Made by a program: the position numbers and the translations under genes. 64,000 bases of DNA from positions 3,224,001 to 3,288,000 of the forward strand of contig NZ_WWGH01000001.1 in the NCBI RefSeq assembly GCF_009865135.1, written 5' to 3'. How positions within the stretch are numbered: the first letter of the stretch is position 1; each line of letters opens with the position of its first letter. This document shows, in pieces, positions 1 through 8,559 of the stretch. The DNA comes from Streptomyces sp. SID8374. Lineage in GTDB: Bacteria; Actinomycetota; Actinomycetes; Streptomycetales; Streptomycetaceae. The notes under the pieces were generated by a model, which was not told where the DNA came from, did not search any database, and was given only the letters and a program-made list of their open reading frames with translations.

Positions 1-870
1 GGCGGCGGCCAGCAGGTGGAGGATCGTGTTGGTGGAGCCGCCCATCGCGATGTCCAGCGCCATGGCGTTGTCGAACGCGGCGCGGGTGCCGATGGAGCGC
101 GGCAGGACCGTCTCGTCGTCCTGCTCGTAGTACCGCTTGGTGATCTCGACGACCGTGCGGCCGGCGTCCTCGTACAGCGCCTTGCGGGCGGTGTGGGTGG
201 CGAGGACCGAGCCGTTGCCGGGGAGGGAGAGGCCGAGGACCTCGGTCAGGCAGTTCATCGAGTTGGCGGTGAACATGCCGGAACAGCTGCCGCAGGTGGG
301 GCAGGCGTTCTCCTCGATACGGAGGATGTCCTCGTCCGAGATGGACTCGTCGACCGCGTCGCTGATCGCGTTGACCAGGTCGAGTTTTCGCACGGTGCCG
401 TCGACGAGGGTGGCCTTGCCGGCCTCCATCGGGCCGCCGGAGACGAAGACGGTGGGGATGTTGAGGCGCATCGCGGCCATCAGCATGCCCGGGGTGATCT
501 TGTCGCAGTTGGAGATGCAGATCAGCGCGTCCGCGCAGTGCGCCTCGACCATGTACTCCACGGAGTCGGCGATCAGGTCGCGGGAGGGCAGGCTGTAGAG
601 CATGCCGCCGTGGCCCATCGCGATGCCGTCGTCCACGGCGATGGTGTTGAACTCGCGCGGGACCGCGCCCGCCGCCAGGATCGCCTCGGAGACGATCCGG
701 CCGACCGGGGCGAGGTGGGTGTGGCCGGGGACGAACTCGGTGAACGAGTTGGCGACCGCGATGATCGGCTTGCCGATGTCCGCGCTCGCTACGCCCGACG
801 CGCGCATAAGGGCGCGCGCGCCCGCCATGTTGCGTCCGTGGGTGACCGTGCGGGACCTCAGCTGGGGCAT
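1..870 (-). CDS. ilvD: Dihydroxy-acid dehydratase, C-terminus cut by window edge
   Basis: The first 290 residues of dihydroxy-acid dehydratase are present. This enzyme is the Fe-S/Mg dehydratase that makes the 2-keto acid precursors of valine, isoleucine and pantothenate. The ATG at 870 opens [14 protein letters not shown], typical of the family. The Cys-rich cluster segment (SNCDK near residue 123; [14 protein letters not shown] near 185) is intact, and the readable end is [14 protein letters not shown]. The full protein is usually about 560-620 residues, so the 3' half lies to the left of position 1. It is transcribed away from the TetR gene, about 170 nt downstream of that gene's stop. Palindromes at 905-967 sit just upstream of the start. 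Identification is firm. Confidence 0.96.
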   Translation of the reverse strand, partial: MPQLRSRTVTHGRNMAGARALMRASGVASADIGKPIIAVANSFTEFVPGHTHLAPVGRIVSEAILAAGAVPREFNTIAVDDGIAMGHGGMLYSLPSRDLIADSVEYMVEAHCADALICISNCDKITPGMLMAAMRLNIPTVFVSGGPMEAGKATLVDGTVRKLDLVNAISDAVDESISDEDILRIEENACPTCGSCSGMFTANSMNCLTEVLGLSLPGNGSVLATHTARKALYEDAGRTVVEITKRYYEQDDETVLPRSIGTRAAFDNAMALDIAMGGSTNTILHLLAAA

Positions 871-904
871 CGTCGCTCGCTCCTTCGGCAGGGGTGCTGC
901 CTCC

Positions 905-967
905 GACAGTTACAGAAAGACTGTCTTCGAGCGTACGCCCCGGATCCAAGATCTGGACAGGCTGTCC
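905..967. promoter_or_regulatory. Two palindromes sharing a GACAG half-site upstream of ilvD
   Basis: GACAGT...ACTGTC (905-925) and the 13-bp perfect palindrome GGACAGGCTGTCC (955-967) lie 35-97 nt upstream of the ilvD start. The shared GACAG/CTGTC half-site suggests a dimeric repressor operator. The neighbouring TetR-family protein is a natural candidate, but that link is inference only. Confidence 0.4.
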
Positions 968-988
968 GGAATGCGGGATGCGATGGTC

Positions 989-1040
989 GCTCCGTGGGCA
1001 TGGGCCGTGGGCGTGCGCCGTGGCCATGCGCCGTGGGCGT
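989..1040. repeat. Four tandem 13-bp repeats
   Basis: Four imperfect 13-mers run head to tail, with consensus GCGCCGTGGGCGT. They end exactly at the stop codon of the TetR gene, and the rest of the unit is intergenic. They look like slippage-type local repeats; no function is assigned. Confidence 0.7.
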
Positions 1041-1657
1041 CAGCCCTCCGTCAAGTATCGCTGGAGCGTCGGCGCCACCATCGCGACGATGTCCTCCGGG
1101 TCCGCCGACGCGAGCGGCTCGGCCCGGATCACGTACCGCAGCATCGCGATGCCGATCATGTGCGAGGCGGCCAGCTCGGCGCGGAACGTGGCGTCGGGGA
1201 CGTCGAGGTCCGCCGCGATCCGCTCCAGCAGCCGCCGCAGCACGAAGCCCCGCAGCACCTTCGCCGCCGCCTCGTGGGTGAGCGCCGAGCGCAGGATCGC
1301 CAGGAGCGGGGCGCGGCTCGCCGGGTTCTCCCATACGGAGAGGAAGTAGCGGGCCAGCCGCTCCCCCAGGGCCTCCGGGGGGCCGCCGAGGACCGTGGGG
1401 ATGACCAGGGCCGGTTCGAAGGAGAGCTCCACCGCGGCCGCGAAGACCTCGTCCTTCGTACCGAAGTAGTGGTGGACGAGGGCCGCGTCGACCCCGGCGG
1501 CCCTGGCGACGCCCCGGATCGACGTCTTGTCGTACCCGCGCTCGGCGAACTCGGTCCGGGCCGCCTCCAGGATGCGCGTACGGGAGTCGGGCCCCTCGGC
1601 GGCCGCCCGGCGGGAGGGGCGGCCGCGGCGCCGGGGGGCGGGCGCGTCCCCGGTCAC
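1040..1657 (-). CDS. TetR/AcrR-family transcriptional regulator
   Basis: This is a 205-residue regulator. Its N-terminal helix-turn-helix spans about residues 26-72 (TRILEAARTEFAERGYDKTS, then ARAAGVDAALVHHYFGTKDE), the classic TetR_N signature. The rest is an all-helical ligand or dimer domain resembling the TetR C-terminal class with a conserved L-x-R-Y-x-x-R-x-E-P-L motif. The GTG at 1657 is preferred because longer versions would run back into the sugar isomerase gene and add a Pro/Arg-rich non-family segment. The stop falls in a 13-bp tandem repeat. The ligand is unknown. It may control ilvD or itself through the GACAG palindromes downstream, which is inferred from position. Confidence 0.9.
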   Translation of the reverse strand: MTGDAPAPRRRGRPSRRAAAEGPDSRTRILEAARTEFAERGYDKTSIRGVARAAGVDAALVHHYFGTKDEVFAAAVELSFEPALVIPTVLGGPPEALGERLARYFLSVWENPASRAPLLAILRSALTHEAAAKVLRGFVLRRLLERIAADLDVPDATFRAELAASHMIGIAMLRYVIRAEPLASADPEDIVAMVAPTLQRYLTEG

Positions 1658-1706
1658 GGGCGATCCGGTGTGCGGGATGCCGGGCGCGGGTGCCGGTGGT
1701 GCTCGG

Positions 1707-2552
1707 TCACGGGCGGTGGGTCTCGGGGGCCGGGTCCGGGGTGGCGGTGGCCGAGGCGAGGTGGAGGCGGGTGAAGGCCAGGGCCTCGGCGAGGTCGGCC
1801 TCGCGTTCGGCGGAGGACATCGCGCGGCGGGTGTTGACCTCGATGACGACATGGCCGTCGAACGACGTACGGGCGAGGCGCTCCAGCAGCTCCGCGCACG
1901 GCTGGTCGCCCCGGCCGGGCACCAGGTGCTCGTCCTTGGCCGAACCCCTGCCGTCGGCGAGGTGGACATGGGCGAGCCGGTCGCCCATCCGGTCGACCAT
2001 GGCGAGGCTGTCGGTGCGGGCGGTCGCGGTGTGCGAGAGGTCGACCGTGAAGTGCCGGTAGTCGTCGTTGGTGACGTCCCAGTCGGGGGCGTACGCGAGC
2101 ATCTCGCGGTCCCGGTAGCGCCACGGGTACATGTTCTCGACGGCGAACCGCACGTCCGTCTCGTCCGCCATCCGCCAGATCCCGTTGACGAAGTCCTTGG
2201 CGTAGTTGCGCTGCCACCGGAACGGCGGGTGCACCACGACGGTCGAGGCGCCGAGCCGCTCGGCGGCGGACTTCGCCCGCTGGAGCTTGACCCAGGGGTC
2301 GGTGGACCAGACCCGCTGGGTGATCAGGAGGCAGGGGGCGTGGACCGCCAGGATCGGGACCTGGTGGTAGTCGGAGAGCCGGCGCAGGGCCTCGATGTCC
2401 TGGCTGACGGGGTCGGTCCAGACCATGACCTCGACGCCGTCATACCCCAGGCGTGCGGCGATCTCGAAGGCCGTCGCGGTGGACTCGGGGTAGACCGAGG
2501 CCGTTGACAGGGCGACCTTCGCATCGGGGATGCGCACCACTGGTTCTGCCAC
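1707..2552 (-). CDS. Sugar phosphate isomerase/epimerase-like TIM-barrel protein
   Basis: This 281-residue protein has the AP-endonuclease-2/xylose-isomerase-like TIM-barrel fold. Metal-binding positions of the family are visible: HAPC near residue 70, VVVHPP near 107, a conserved E in AVENM near 138, DLSH near 170, HVHLADG near 195, and the final conserved glutamate in VIEVN near 240. The family isomerises or epimerises sugar phosphates or inositol derivatives; the substrate here is not apparent. It lies 49 nt upstream of the TetR gene on the same strand and may be cotranscribed. The family call is firm and the specific reaction is unknown. Confidence 0.85.
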   Translation of the reverse strand: MAEPVVRIPDAKVALSTASVYPESTATAFEIAARLGYDGVEVMVWTDPVSQDIEALRRLSDYHQVPILAVHAPCLLITQRVWSTDPWVKLQRAKSAAERLGASTVVVHPPFRWQRNYAKDFVNGIWRMADETDVRFAVENMYPWRYRDREMLAYAPDWDVTNDDYRHFTVDLSHTATARTDSLAMVDRMGDRLAHVHLADGRGSAKDEHLVPGRGDQPCAELLERLARTSFDGHVVIEVNTRRAMSSAEREADLAEALAFTRLHLASATATPDPAPETHRP

Positions 2553-2636
2553 CTGGACAGCGTACGGGCAGTGGTGCGCATCCCCGAGGGGCCCTGGCGG
2601 AAAGTGATCAGGGCCATGGATACGCCGGGGGTTGCC

Positions 2637-3587
2637 TCACCCCTCCAGCGCGGCCCGCTCCACCGGGAGGTGGTCCAGGCGGCGCAGGATGACGCCCTCG
2701 CGCAGCGCCCAGGGGCAGATCTCCAGCTCCTCCACGCCGAACAGGTCCATCGCGCCCTCCGCCACCAGCGCCCCGGCGAGCAGCTGGGCGGCCCGGCCCT
2801 CGGAGACCCCGGGGAGGCGGCCGCGCTCCTCGACGGTCATCGAGGCGAGCTTCGGGACCCACTCCTCCAGCGCGCTGCGGCTGAGACAGCGCTGCACGTA
2901 GAGGCCCTCGGTGGAGCGGGCGGCACCGGCGATCCGGGCGAGCTGCTTGAACGTCTTGGAGGTGGCGACGACATGGTCCGGGCGGCCGGCCCGGCTGAAC
3001 TCGCCCACCGTCCGCGCGATGCTGGCCCGCACATGCCTGCGCAACGCCCGCACCTGCTCCGGGTCGGCCGGGTCGTCCGGCAGCCAGGCGCCGGTGAGGC
3101 GGCCCGCGCCCAGCGGCAGGGAGACGGCGGTGTCCGGCTCCTCGTCGATCCCGAAGGCGATCTCCAGCGAGCCGCCCCCGATGTCCAGGACCAGCAGCTT
3201 CCCCGCCGACCAGCCGAACCAGCGGCGGGCGGCCAGGAAGGTGAGCCGGGCCTCCTCCGCGCCGCTGAGGACGGCGAGGTCCACGCCGGTCTCGACCCGT
3301 ACGCGCTCAAGCACCAGGTCCGCGTTGGTCGCCTCGCGCACCGCGGAGGTGGCGAAGGCGAGCACGTCCTCGCACCCCTTGTCCTCGGCGGCCTGGACCG
3401 CGCCGGCGATCGTCGCCACCAGCCGGTCCACGCCGAGCGGGCCGATCGCACCGCCCGCGTCGAGGAGTTCGGCGAGGCGAAGCTCCGCCTTGTGCGAGTG
3501 CGCGGGCAGCGGGCGGGCGCCAGGGTGGGCGTCGACCACCAGCAGGTGGACCGTGTTCGATCCCACGTCGAGGACTCCGAGTCTCAT
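2637..3587 (-). CDS. Ppx/GppA-type phosphatase
   Basis: The 316-residue protein starts [17 protein letters not shown], the phosphate-1 motif of the actin-like exopolyphosphatase/guanosine pentaphosphatase superfamily. A second nucleotide-binding motif, [15 protein letters not shown], lies near residue 140. It matches the short Ppx1-like form of actinobacteria, which lacks the C-terminal HD-like domain of E. coli Ppx (about 500 residues). The likely role is hydrolysis of polyphosphate and/or pppGpp in the cytosol, linking it to phosphate and stringent metabolism. The sequence alone does not say which substrate dominates. It is read in the same direction as the isomerase gene, 84 nt upstream of it. 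Confidence 0.9.
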   Translation of the reverse strand: MRLGVLDVGSNTVHLLVVDAHPGARPLPAHSHKAELRLAELLDAGGAIGPLGVDRLVATIAGAVQAAEDKGCEDVLAFATSAVREATNADLVLERVRVETGVDLAVLSGAEEARLTFLAARRWFGWSAGKLLVLDIGGGSLEIAFGIDEEPDTAVSLPLGAGRLTGAWLPDDPADPEQVRALRRHVRASIARTVGEFSRAGRPDHVVATSKTFKQLARIAGAARSTEGLYVQRCLSRSALEEWVPKLASMTVEERGRLPGVSEGRAAQLLAGALVAEGAMDLFGVEELEICPWALREGVILRRLDHLPVERAALEG

Positions 3588-3727
3588 ACGGGAACGCTAC
3601 TGCTCCATCGGACGAGCCTGACCGGCGCATGGGGGTGGGAGAAGGAGCGGGGCTGGGTGCGTGCAGCTGCAAGGCGGAGAATTGAGGCATGGCGGAGCCA
3701 TGGTGATCGACGACAACGCCGGAGGGG

Positions 3728-3768
3728 GCCCCTCCCTGCCCGAGCGAAGCCGAGAGCTTGGGGGAGCG
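3728..3768. repeat. Streptomyces-type intergenic hairpin repeat
   Basis: The segment is GC-rich, with CCCTCCC at its left end and GGGGGAG at its right end flanking CGAGCGAAGCCGAGAGCTT. I recognise this as a dispersed intergenic element common in Streptomyces genomes. It sits in the 240-nt gap between the divergent Ppx/GppA gene and the Cys-rich gene and holds no evident ORF. Confidence 0.5.
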
Positions 3769-3827
3769 CGTGCCCAGCCCCGCGACGCCGCCCCCCCCCG
3801 TGCGCCGGTCAGGCTTACTCTGGGCGC

Positions 3828-4670
3828 GTGCCAAAGACGAAAAAGGCTAAGCCGGACAAAGCCACGAAGAAGCAGAAGTCGAACAAGCGGACATCACAGT
3901 CGGAGGCGAACGGACCGGACCCGTCCGACGAGAAGGGCCTCGACTTCGCTCGGGCCTGGGTGGAGTTCCCCGACCCGGGCGACGACGAGCAGGTCTTCCG
4001 CTGCGACCTGACCTGGCTGACCTCCCGCTGGACCTGCATCTTCGGCAGCGGCTGCCAGGGCATCCAGGCGGGCCGCGCCGACGACGGCTGCTGCACGCTG
4101 GGCGCGCACTTCTCCGACGAGGACGACGAGAAGCGGGTCGCGGAGAACGTGGCGCGGCTCACCCCCGAGCTGTGGCAGTTCCACGACGTCGGTACGGAGA
4201 CGGGCTGGGTCGGCGTCGACGAGGACGGCGAACGCCAGACGCGCCGCTGGGAGGGGTCCTGCATCTTCCAGAACCGGCCGGGATTCGCCGCCGGGGCGGG
4301 CTGCTCGCTGCACATCCTGGCGCTGCGCGAGGGCAAGGAGCCGCTGGAGACCAAGCCGGACGTGTGCTGGCAGCTGCCGGTACGGCGTACGTACGACTGG
4401 ATCGACCGGCCCGACGACACCCGGGTGCTCCAGGTGACGATCGGTGAGTACGACCGGCGGGGCTGGGGGCCGGGCGGGCACGACCTGCACTGGTGGTGCA
4501 CCTCGGCGACCTCCGCGCACGGGGCCGGGGACCCGGTGTACGTGACCTATCGGCCGGAGCTCATCGAGTTGATGGGCAAGGAGGGGTACGACCGGCTGGT
4601 GGAGCTGTGCGAGGAGCGGCTGGCGTCGCTGCTGCCGATGGCCCCGCATCCGGCGGACCCGCAGGTCTGA
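3828..4670 (+). CDS. Conserved Cys-rich protein, possible metal binding
   Basis: This is a 280-residue protein of unknown function. A Lys-rich, disordered-looking N-terminus (about 40 residues, [16 protein letters not shown]...) precedes a globular domain. That domain carries C-containing motifs at about residues 60-92 ([26 protein letters not shown]) and later GSCIF, AGCSLH and CWQLPV. The Cys pattern resembles small zinc/iron-chelating (YkgJ/DUF3109-like) proteins, but I cannot confirm membership. The GTG at 3828 was chosen because the upstream in-frame extension is antisense to the Ppx gene and low in family character. It stands alone between divergent and convergent neighbours. Confidence 0.8.
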   Translation: MPKTKKAKPDKATKKQKSNKRTSQSEANGPDPSDEKGLDFARAWVEFPDPGDDEQVFRCDLTWLTSRWTCIFGSGCQGIQAGRADDGCCTLGAHFSDEDDEKRVAENVARLTPELWQFHDVGTETGWVGVDEDGERQTRRWEGSCIFQNRPGFAAGAGCSLHILALREGKEPLETKPDVCWQLPVRRTYDWIDRPDDTRVLQVTIGEYDRRGWGPGGHDLHWWCTSATSAHGAGDPVYVTYRPELIELMGKEGYDRLVELCEERLASLLPMAPHPADPQV

Positions 4671-4942
4671 GCCGGTGGGTAGTTCCCGGGGCCGTCGTTC
4701 GGTTCCCGGGAGCCGTCGTTACGTCGGCGCTCCGTCGGGCCCTGGGGGCCGTCGTTCGGTTTCCGGGACGTAGCTCCCGGGGGCGTCGTCCGGTTCCCGG
4801 GACCCGTCGTTACGTCGTCACTCCGTCGGGTCCCGGGGGCCGTCGTTCGGTTTCCGGGACGTAGCTCCCAGAGCCGGCGTCCGGTTGCCGGGACGTCGCT
4901 CCCGAGGCCGTCGTCCGGTTCCCTGGACCCGTCGTTACGTCG
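4671..4942. repeat. Degenerate direct repeats between convergent genes
   Basis: The block is a mosaic of GTTCCCGGG, GCCGTCGTTCGG and GTTACGTCGTCACTCCGTCGG-type units. The GTTACGTCG...CTCCGTCGG unit recurs at 4718, 4809 and 4934. The last copy supplies the stop codon region of the BACON gene (read from the other strand). No ORF or RNA is recognised in this 272-nt gap. The repeats may act as a shared 3' end for both genes. Confidence 0.65.
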
Positions 4943-6910
4943 TCACTCCGTCGGGCCCGGATCGCTCGGGCCGGGGTCCGTCGGGGGCGGGTCCGTGGGG
5001 TCCGGGTCGGGCGGGTCCGTCGGGTCGGTCGGGGTGGGGTCGGTGGGCGTCGGGTCCGTGGGGCCCGGGTCGGTGGGGCCCGGGCCCGGATCGGTCGGGC
5101 CGGGGTCCGTCGGACCGGGGTCGGTGGGGCTCGGGCCCGGGCGGGTGGGGCCGGGTTCGGTCGGGCGCGGGTTCGTGGGGCCCGGTGAACCGGGTGCGGG
5201 GCGCGTCGGGTCCGGCGTGGTGCCGGTCGGCGGGGCCGTCGCACCGTGACCGTCGATGATCACGGCGGAGCCCGAGGGGCTGAGCGCGATCCGGGCGCGC
5301 CAAGGGCCGCGCGGGGCCGCCGCGTGGTTCACGGCGACCGTGACGGTGGTGGACTTCCCGGCCGCGAGGGTGCCCGACGTACGGCTCAGGCGCAGCCACC
5401 GTGCGTCCGTCGTGGCCGTCCAGTCGACCGGGCCCTGGGCGGATGCGGTCAGCGTGATCGTCGTGAGCGCGCCGGAGGTCCGGGCGGTGACGGTCAGGCG
5501 GCCCGCCCCCTCCCGGTCGGCCCCGGTGCTGATCACCTCGGCCGTGACATCCGGGGAGTGGATGCCGCGCCGGTCGCCCGAGCGTGCGCTGCCCGTCTTC
5601 TCGTACGGGGTCCCGGGGTCGCCGCTGATCTCGCCCGCGCCCTCGATCTCCGTGGCGGTGATCTTGGAGCCGTCGTGGCCCTCGCCGGTGAGCGGGGCGC
5701 CCCGGTACGCGGCCCACAGCGCGATCACCGGGGCGGCGACCACGGTGGCGACCACCGTCGTCGTCACGACCCGGGCGCGCAGGCGGTCCCGGCGGGCGGC
5801 GTGGTCCTTGGGGTCCAGCGGGAAGCCCGTGCGGCCGAAGCGGGGGCCGCCCGAGCGGGAGCGGCGGGCCTGGGCCAGCGCGACGTGCACGGAGGGGCGG
5901 GGGGCCTCGACGAGCGGCAGGGGGGCGGCCGGGGCGACGGCGGCCCCGGGCCAGGGGCCTGCCGCGTCGACCCGTTCGGCGGCGCGGCGGCAGCGGGGGC
6001 AGTCGTCGACGTGCCGGACCAGCTCGCGGCGGAGGGCGGCGGAGAGCAGGACCTGGTGGTCGCCGGTGAGGCGGGCGACGGTGGGGCAGTTCGCGGTCTC
6101 CACGACGGCGAGCGCGGCCCGGGTCCGTTCGACCTCGCAGGCCGCCGCCGCCAGCAGCTCCCGGGCGGTGACCGGCTCCAGGCCGAGCACGGAGGCGACG
6201 GCGCGGGGGGTGAGCCGGTGGCGTACGGCCAGTTCGAGCGCTTCGCGCTGCTCCGGGGTGGTGCCCGCGGCCTCGGGCCAGGCGAGGGTGGCGAGCTCCC
6301 TCCTGCGGGCCTCGGCGGCCGGGGACTCGGCGGGGTCGGGGGTGGTGGCGTCCTCGGGGGTGGCGGGCGCGAACCCCTCCGGGCCCGTCACGACGGCTGA
6401 ATCCGGGCCCGTCACAACGGCTGAAGGGGCAGCCGAGGGGGCGGCGGACGCGATGACCGACGCGGCGGCCGAGGAGCGTTCCACGGCGGCTGAGCCGCGC
6501 TCTGCGGGCCCCGAGCCCCTCGCCGGCGCCGGGGGCCTGCGGTGGGCCTGGCGGCCGCGCCTGCGCTCGGTGAGGGTGCGCAGACAGGTCCACCTGGCCA
6601 GGGCGTAGAGCCAGGATTGACGTTCCTCCTCGGCCTCGGGGCACCGGGCGTCGTGCCGGTCCGCGATCGCCAGGACCGCACCGAGCGCCTCGGTCGCCGC
6701 GTCGTGGTCGCAGAGCACGGAGAGGCAGTAGGTGAAGAGGCCGTCGAGGTACGGCTCGTAACGTGCGGCCGGCCGCTGGGCCGGGGCGTGAGGTGCTCGC
6801 CGGTGCGCCCGGTGTGCGCCGGTGGTGTGCGTGGGGGTCTGGAGCCTGCTGCTCGTCACCCGGCGACCGTAGACAGAGGAGTACGTGCCCTTGGTGCCCC
6901 TTGAGCACAT
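4943..6910 (-). CDS. Membrane BACON-domain protein with sigma-like N-terminus
   Basis: This 655-residue multidomain protein has five visible parts. (1) Residues about 50-115 resemble ECF sigma region 2 (YLDGLFTYCLSVLCDHDAAT, then a helix ending WTCLRTLTERRR). (2) Residues about 215-270 resemble sigma region 4 (EQREALELAVRHRLTPRAVA). (3) A zinc-finger-like motif, RHVDDCPRCRR, near residue 300. (4) A transmembrane helix near 380-400 (VVTTTVVATVVAAPVIALWA). (5) An extracytoplasmic BACON domain around 440-560 with the signature DWTATTDARWLRLSRTSGTL, followed by a Pro/Thr/Asp/Gly repeat tail of about 90 residues. BACON domains are carbohydrate- or mucin-associated Ig-like modules. The ATG at 6910 has an AAGGA ribosome site 5 nt upstream; a GTG at 6859 is a possible alternative. 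The sigma resemblance is weak and may be vestigial. Confidence 0.8.
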   Translation of the reverse strand: MCSRGTKGTYSSVYGRRVTSSRLQTPTHTTGAHRAHRRAPHAPAQRPAARYEPYLDGLFTYCLSVLCDHDAATEALGAVLAIADRHDARCPEAEEERQSWLYALARWTCLRTLTERRRGRQAHRRPPAPARGSGPAERGSAAVERSSAAASVIASAAPSAAPSAVVTGPDSAVVTGPEGFAPATPEDATTPDPAESPAAEARRRELATLAWPEAAGTTPEQREALELAVRHRLTPRAVASVLGLEPVTARELLAAAACEVERTRAALAVVETANCPTVARLTGDHQVLLSAALRRELVRHVDDCPRCRRAAERVDAAGPWPGAAVAPAAPLPLVEAPRPSVHVALAQARRSRSGGPRFGRTGFPLDPKDHAARRDRLRARVVTTTVVATVVAAPVIALWAAYRGAPLTGEGHDGSKITATEIEGAGEISGDPGTPYEKTGSARSGDRRGIHSPDVTAEVISTGADREGAGRLTVTARTSGALTTITLTASAQGPVDWTATTDARWLRLSRTSGTLAAGKSTTVTVAVNHAAAPRGPWRARIALSPSGSAVIIDGHGATAPPTGTTPDPTRPAPGSPGPTNPRPTEPGPTRPGPSPTDPGPTDPGPTDPGPGPTDPGPTDPTPTDPTPTDPTDPPDPDPTDPPPTDPGPSDPGPTE

Positions 6911-7056
6911 TTAATCCTTACGGGTGAACGTATCGCTCGAAAGGGGACGGGGGTCACGGATTCCGCCCGAAATGCTTCCGTGCGCCCTCTGTGCGAAAAG
7001 GGCCCCGCGCCCCCTGCGCGGACGGCGGTGTCAGACCCCACCTATACGGTGACGCC

Positions 7057-8478
7057 ATGGCTGCCCGTACGAAATCCGCGAAGGACCGGCCGTCCTACCG
7101 CTGCACCGAATGCGGCTGGACCACCGCCAAATGGCTCGGCCGTTGCCCCGAGTGCCAGGCGTGGGGGACGGTCGAGGAGTTCGGCGGCGCCCCCGCCGTG
7201 CGCACCACCGCGGCCGGGCGGGTCTCCACCGCCGCCGTGCCGATCGGCCAGGTCGACAGCCGGCAGGCCACCGCCCGGTCGACCGGCGTCGGTGAGCTGG
7301 ACCGGGTGCTCGGCGGCGGGCTGGTGCCGGGGGCCGTCGTGCTGCTGGCGGGCGAGCCGGGTGTCGGCAAGTCGACGCTGCTGCTGGATGTGGCGGCCAA
7401 GGCGGCGAGCGAGGACCACCGCACGCTCTATGTGACCGCCGAGGAGTCCGCGAGCCAGGTCCGGATGCGGGCCGACCGGATCAAGGCGATCAACGACCAC
7501 CTCTACCTCGCGGCCGAGACCGACCTGTCGGCCGTGCTCGGGCATCTGGACGCGGTGAAGCCCTCGCTGCTGATCCTGGACTCGGTGCAGACGGTCGCCT
7601 CGCCCGAGATCGACGGCGCGCCCGGCGGGATGGCCCAGGTCCGGGAGGTGGCCGGGGCGCTGATCCGGGCTTCCAAGGAGCGCGGGATGGCCACGCTGCT
7701 CGTCGGCCATGTCACGAAGGACGGCGCGATCGCCGGACCCCGGCTGCTGGAGCACCTGGTCGACGTGGTGCTCTCCTTCGAGGGCGACCGGCACGCCCGG
7801 CTGCGCCTGGTGCGCGGCGTCAAGAACCGTTACGGGGCGACCGACGAGGTCGGCTGCTTCGAGCTGCACGACGAGGGGATCACCGGCCTCGCCGACCCCT
7901 CGGGGCTCTTCCTGACCCGGCGCGACGTGGCGGTGCCGGGCACCTGCCTGACGGTGACGCTGGAGGGCAAGCGGCCCCTGGTCGCCGAGGTGCAGGCCCT
8001 CACGGTCGACTCCCAGATCCCCTCGCCCCGGCGCACCACCTCCGGTCTGGAGACCTCCCGGGTCTCGATGATGCTCGCCGTGCTGGAGCAGCGCGGCCGG
8101 ATCAGCGCGCTCGGCAAGCGGGACATCTACAGCGCGACGGTCGGCGGCGTGAAGCTCACCGAGCCCGCCGCGGACCTCGCGATCGCGCTCGCGCTGGCCA
8201 GTGCCGCCAGCGACACCCCGCTCCCGAAGAACCTGGTGGCGATCGGTGAGGTGGGGCTCGCGGGCGAGGTCCGCAGGGTCACCGGGGTCCAGCGGAGACT
8301 GGCCGAGGCACACCGTCTCGGCTTCACCCACGCCTTGGTACCGACCGACCCGGGAAGGGTTCCTTCGGGTATGAAGGTCACAGAAGTCGCCGACATGGGG
8401 GATGCTCTGCGGGTCCTCCCGCGCCGGTCTCGTCAAGAGGAGCCGCAGTCTCGTCAGGAAGACAACGCGCGCCGGTAG
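7057..8478 (+). CDS. radA: DNA repair protein RadA
   Basis: RadA (473 residues; Sms) is a RecA-like ATPase that helps process recombination intermediates and branch migration. In order: an N-terminal zinc finger (C16, C19, C30, C33), Walker A GEPGVGKST at 99-107, Walker B LLILDSVQ near 171-178, the RadA-specific KNRYG motif at 256-260 (KNRFG in most relatives), and a C-terminal Lon-like domain (KRDIYSATVGGVKL, then PLPKNLVAIGEVGLAGEVR). The ATG at 7057 gives the canonical short MAARTKSAKDRPSYRCTECG start; an upstream in-frame start would add 22 non-conserved residues. It is followed closely by disA, the usual actinobacterial and Bacillus order. Confidence 0.97.
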   Translation: MAARTKSAKDRPSYRCTECGWTTAKWLGRCPECQAWGTVEEFGGAPAVRTTAAGRVSTAAVPIGQVDSRQATARSTGVGELDRVLGGGLVPGAVVLLAGEPGVGKSTLLLDVAAKAASEDHRTLYVTAEESASQVRMRADRIKAINDHLYLAAETDLSAVLGHLDAVKPSLLILDSVQTVASPEIDGAPGGMAQVREVAGALIRASKERGMATLLVGHVTKDGAIAGPRLLEHLVDVVLSFEGDRHARLRLVRGVKNRYGATDEVGCFELHDEGITGLADPSGLFLTRRDVAVPGTCLTVTLEGKRPLVAEVQALTVDSQIPSPRRTTSGLETSRVSMMLAVLEQRGRISALGKRDIYSATVGGVKLTEPAADLAIALALASAASDTPLPKNLVAIGEVGLAGEVRRVTGVQRRLAEAHRLGFTHALVPTDPGRVPSGMKVTEVADMGDALRVLPRRSRQEEPQSRQEDNARR

Positions 8479-8559
8479 ACTTTGCCCTGGTCTCGCCCGC
8501 CCGTGGACACGGCACGGGGGACGCCAGGGCATCGCAAACCTGTCGACCGGAGGAGTGCA

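Noticed and set aside
4935..6908. 657-codon frame parallel to the BACON gene
   Set aside because: It is the same strand shifted by one base; composition is Arg/Pro/Gly-rich and no domain is recognisable, while the 4943-6910 frame has clear domains.
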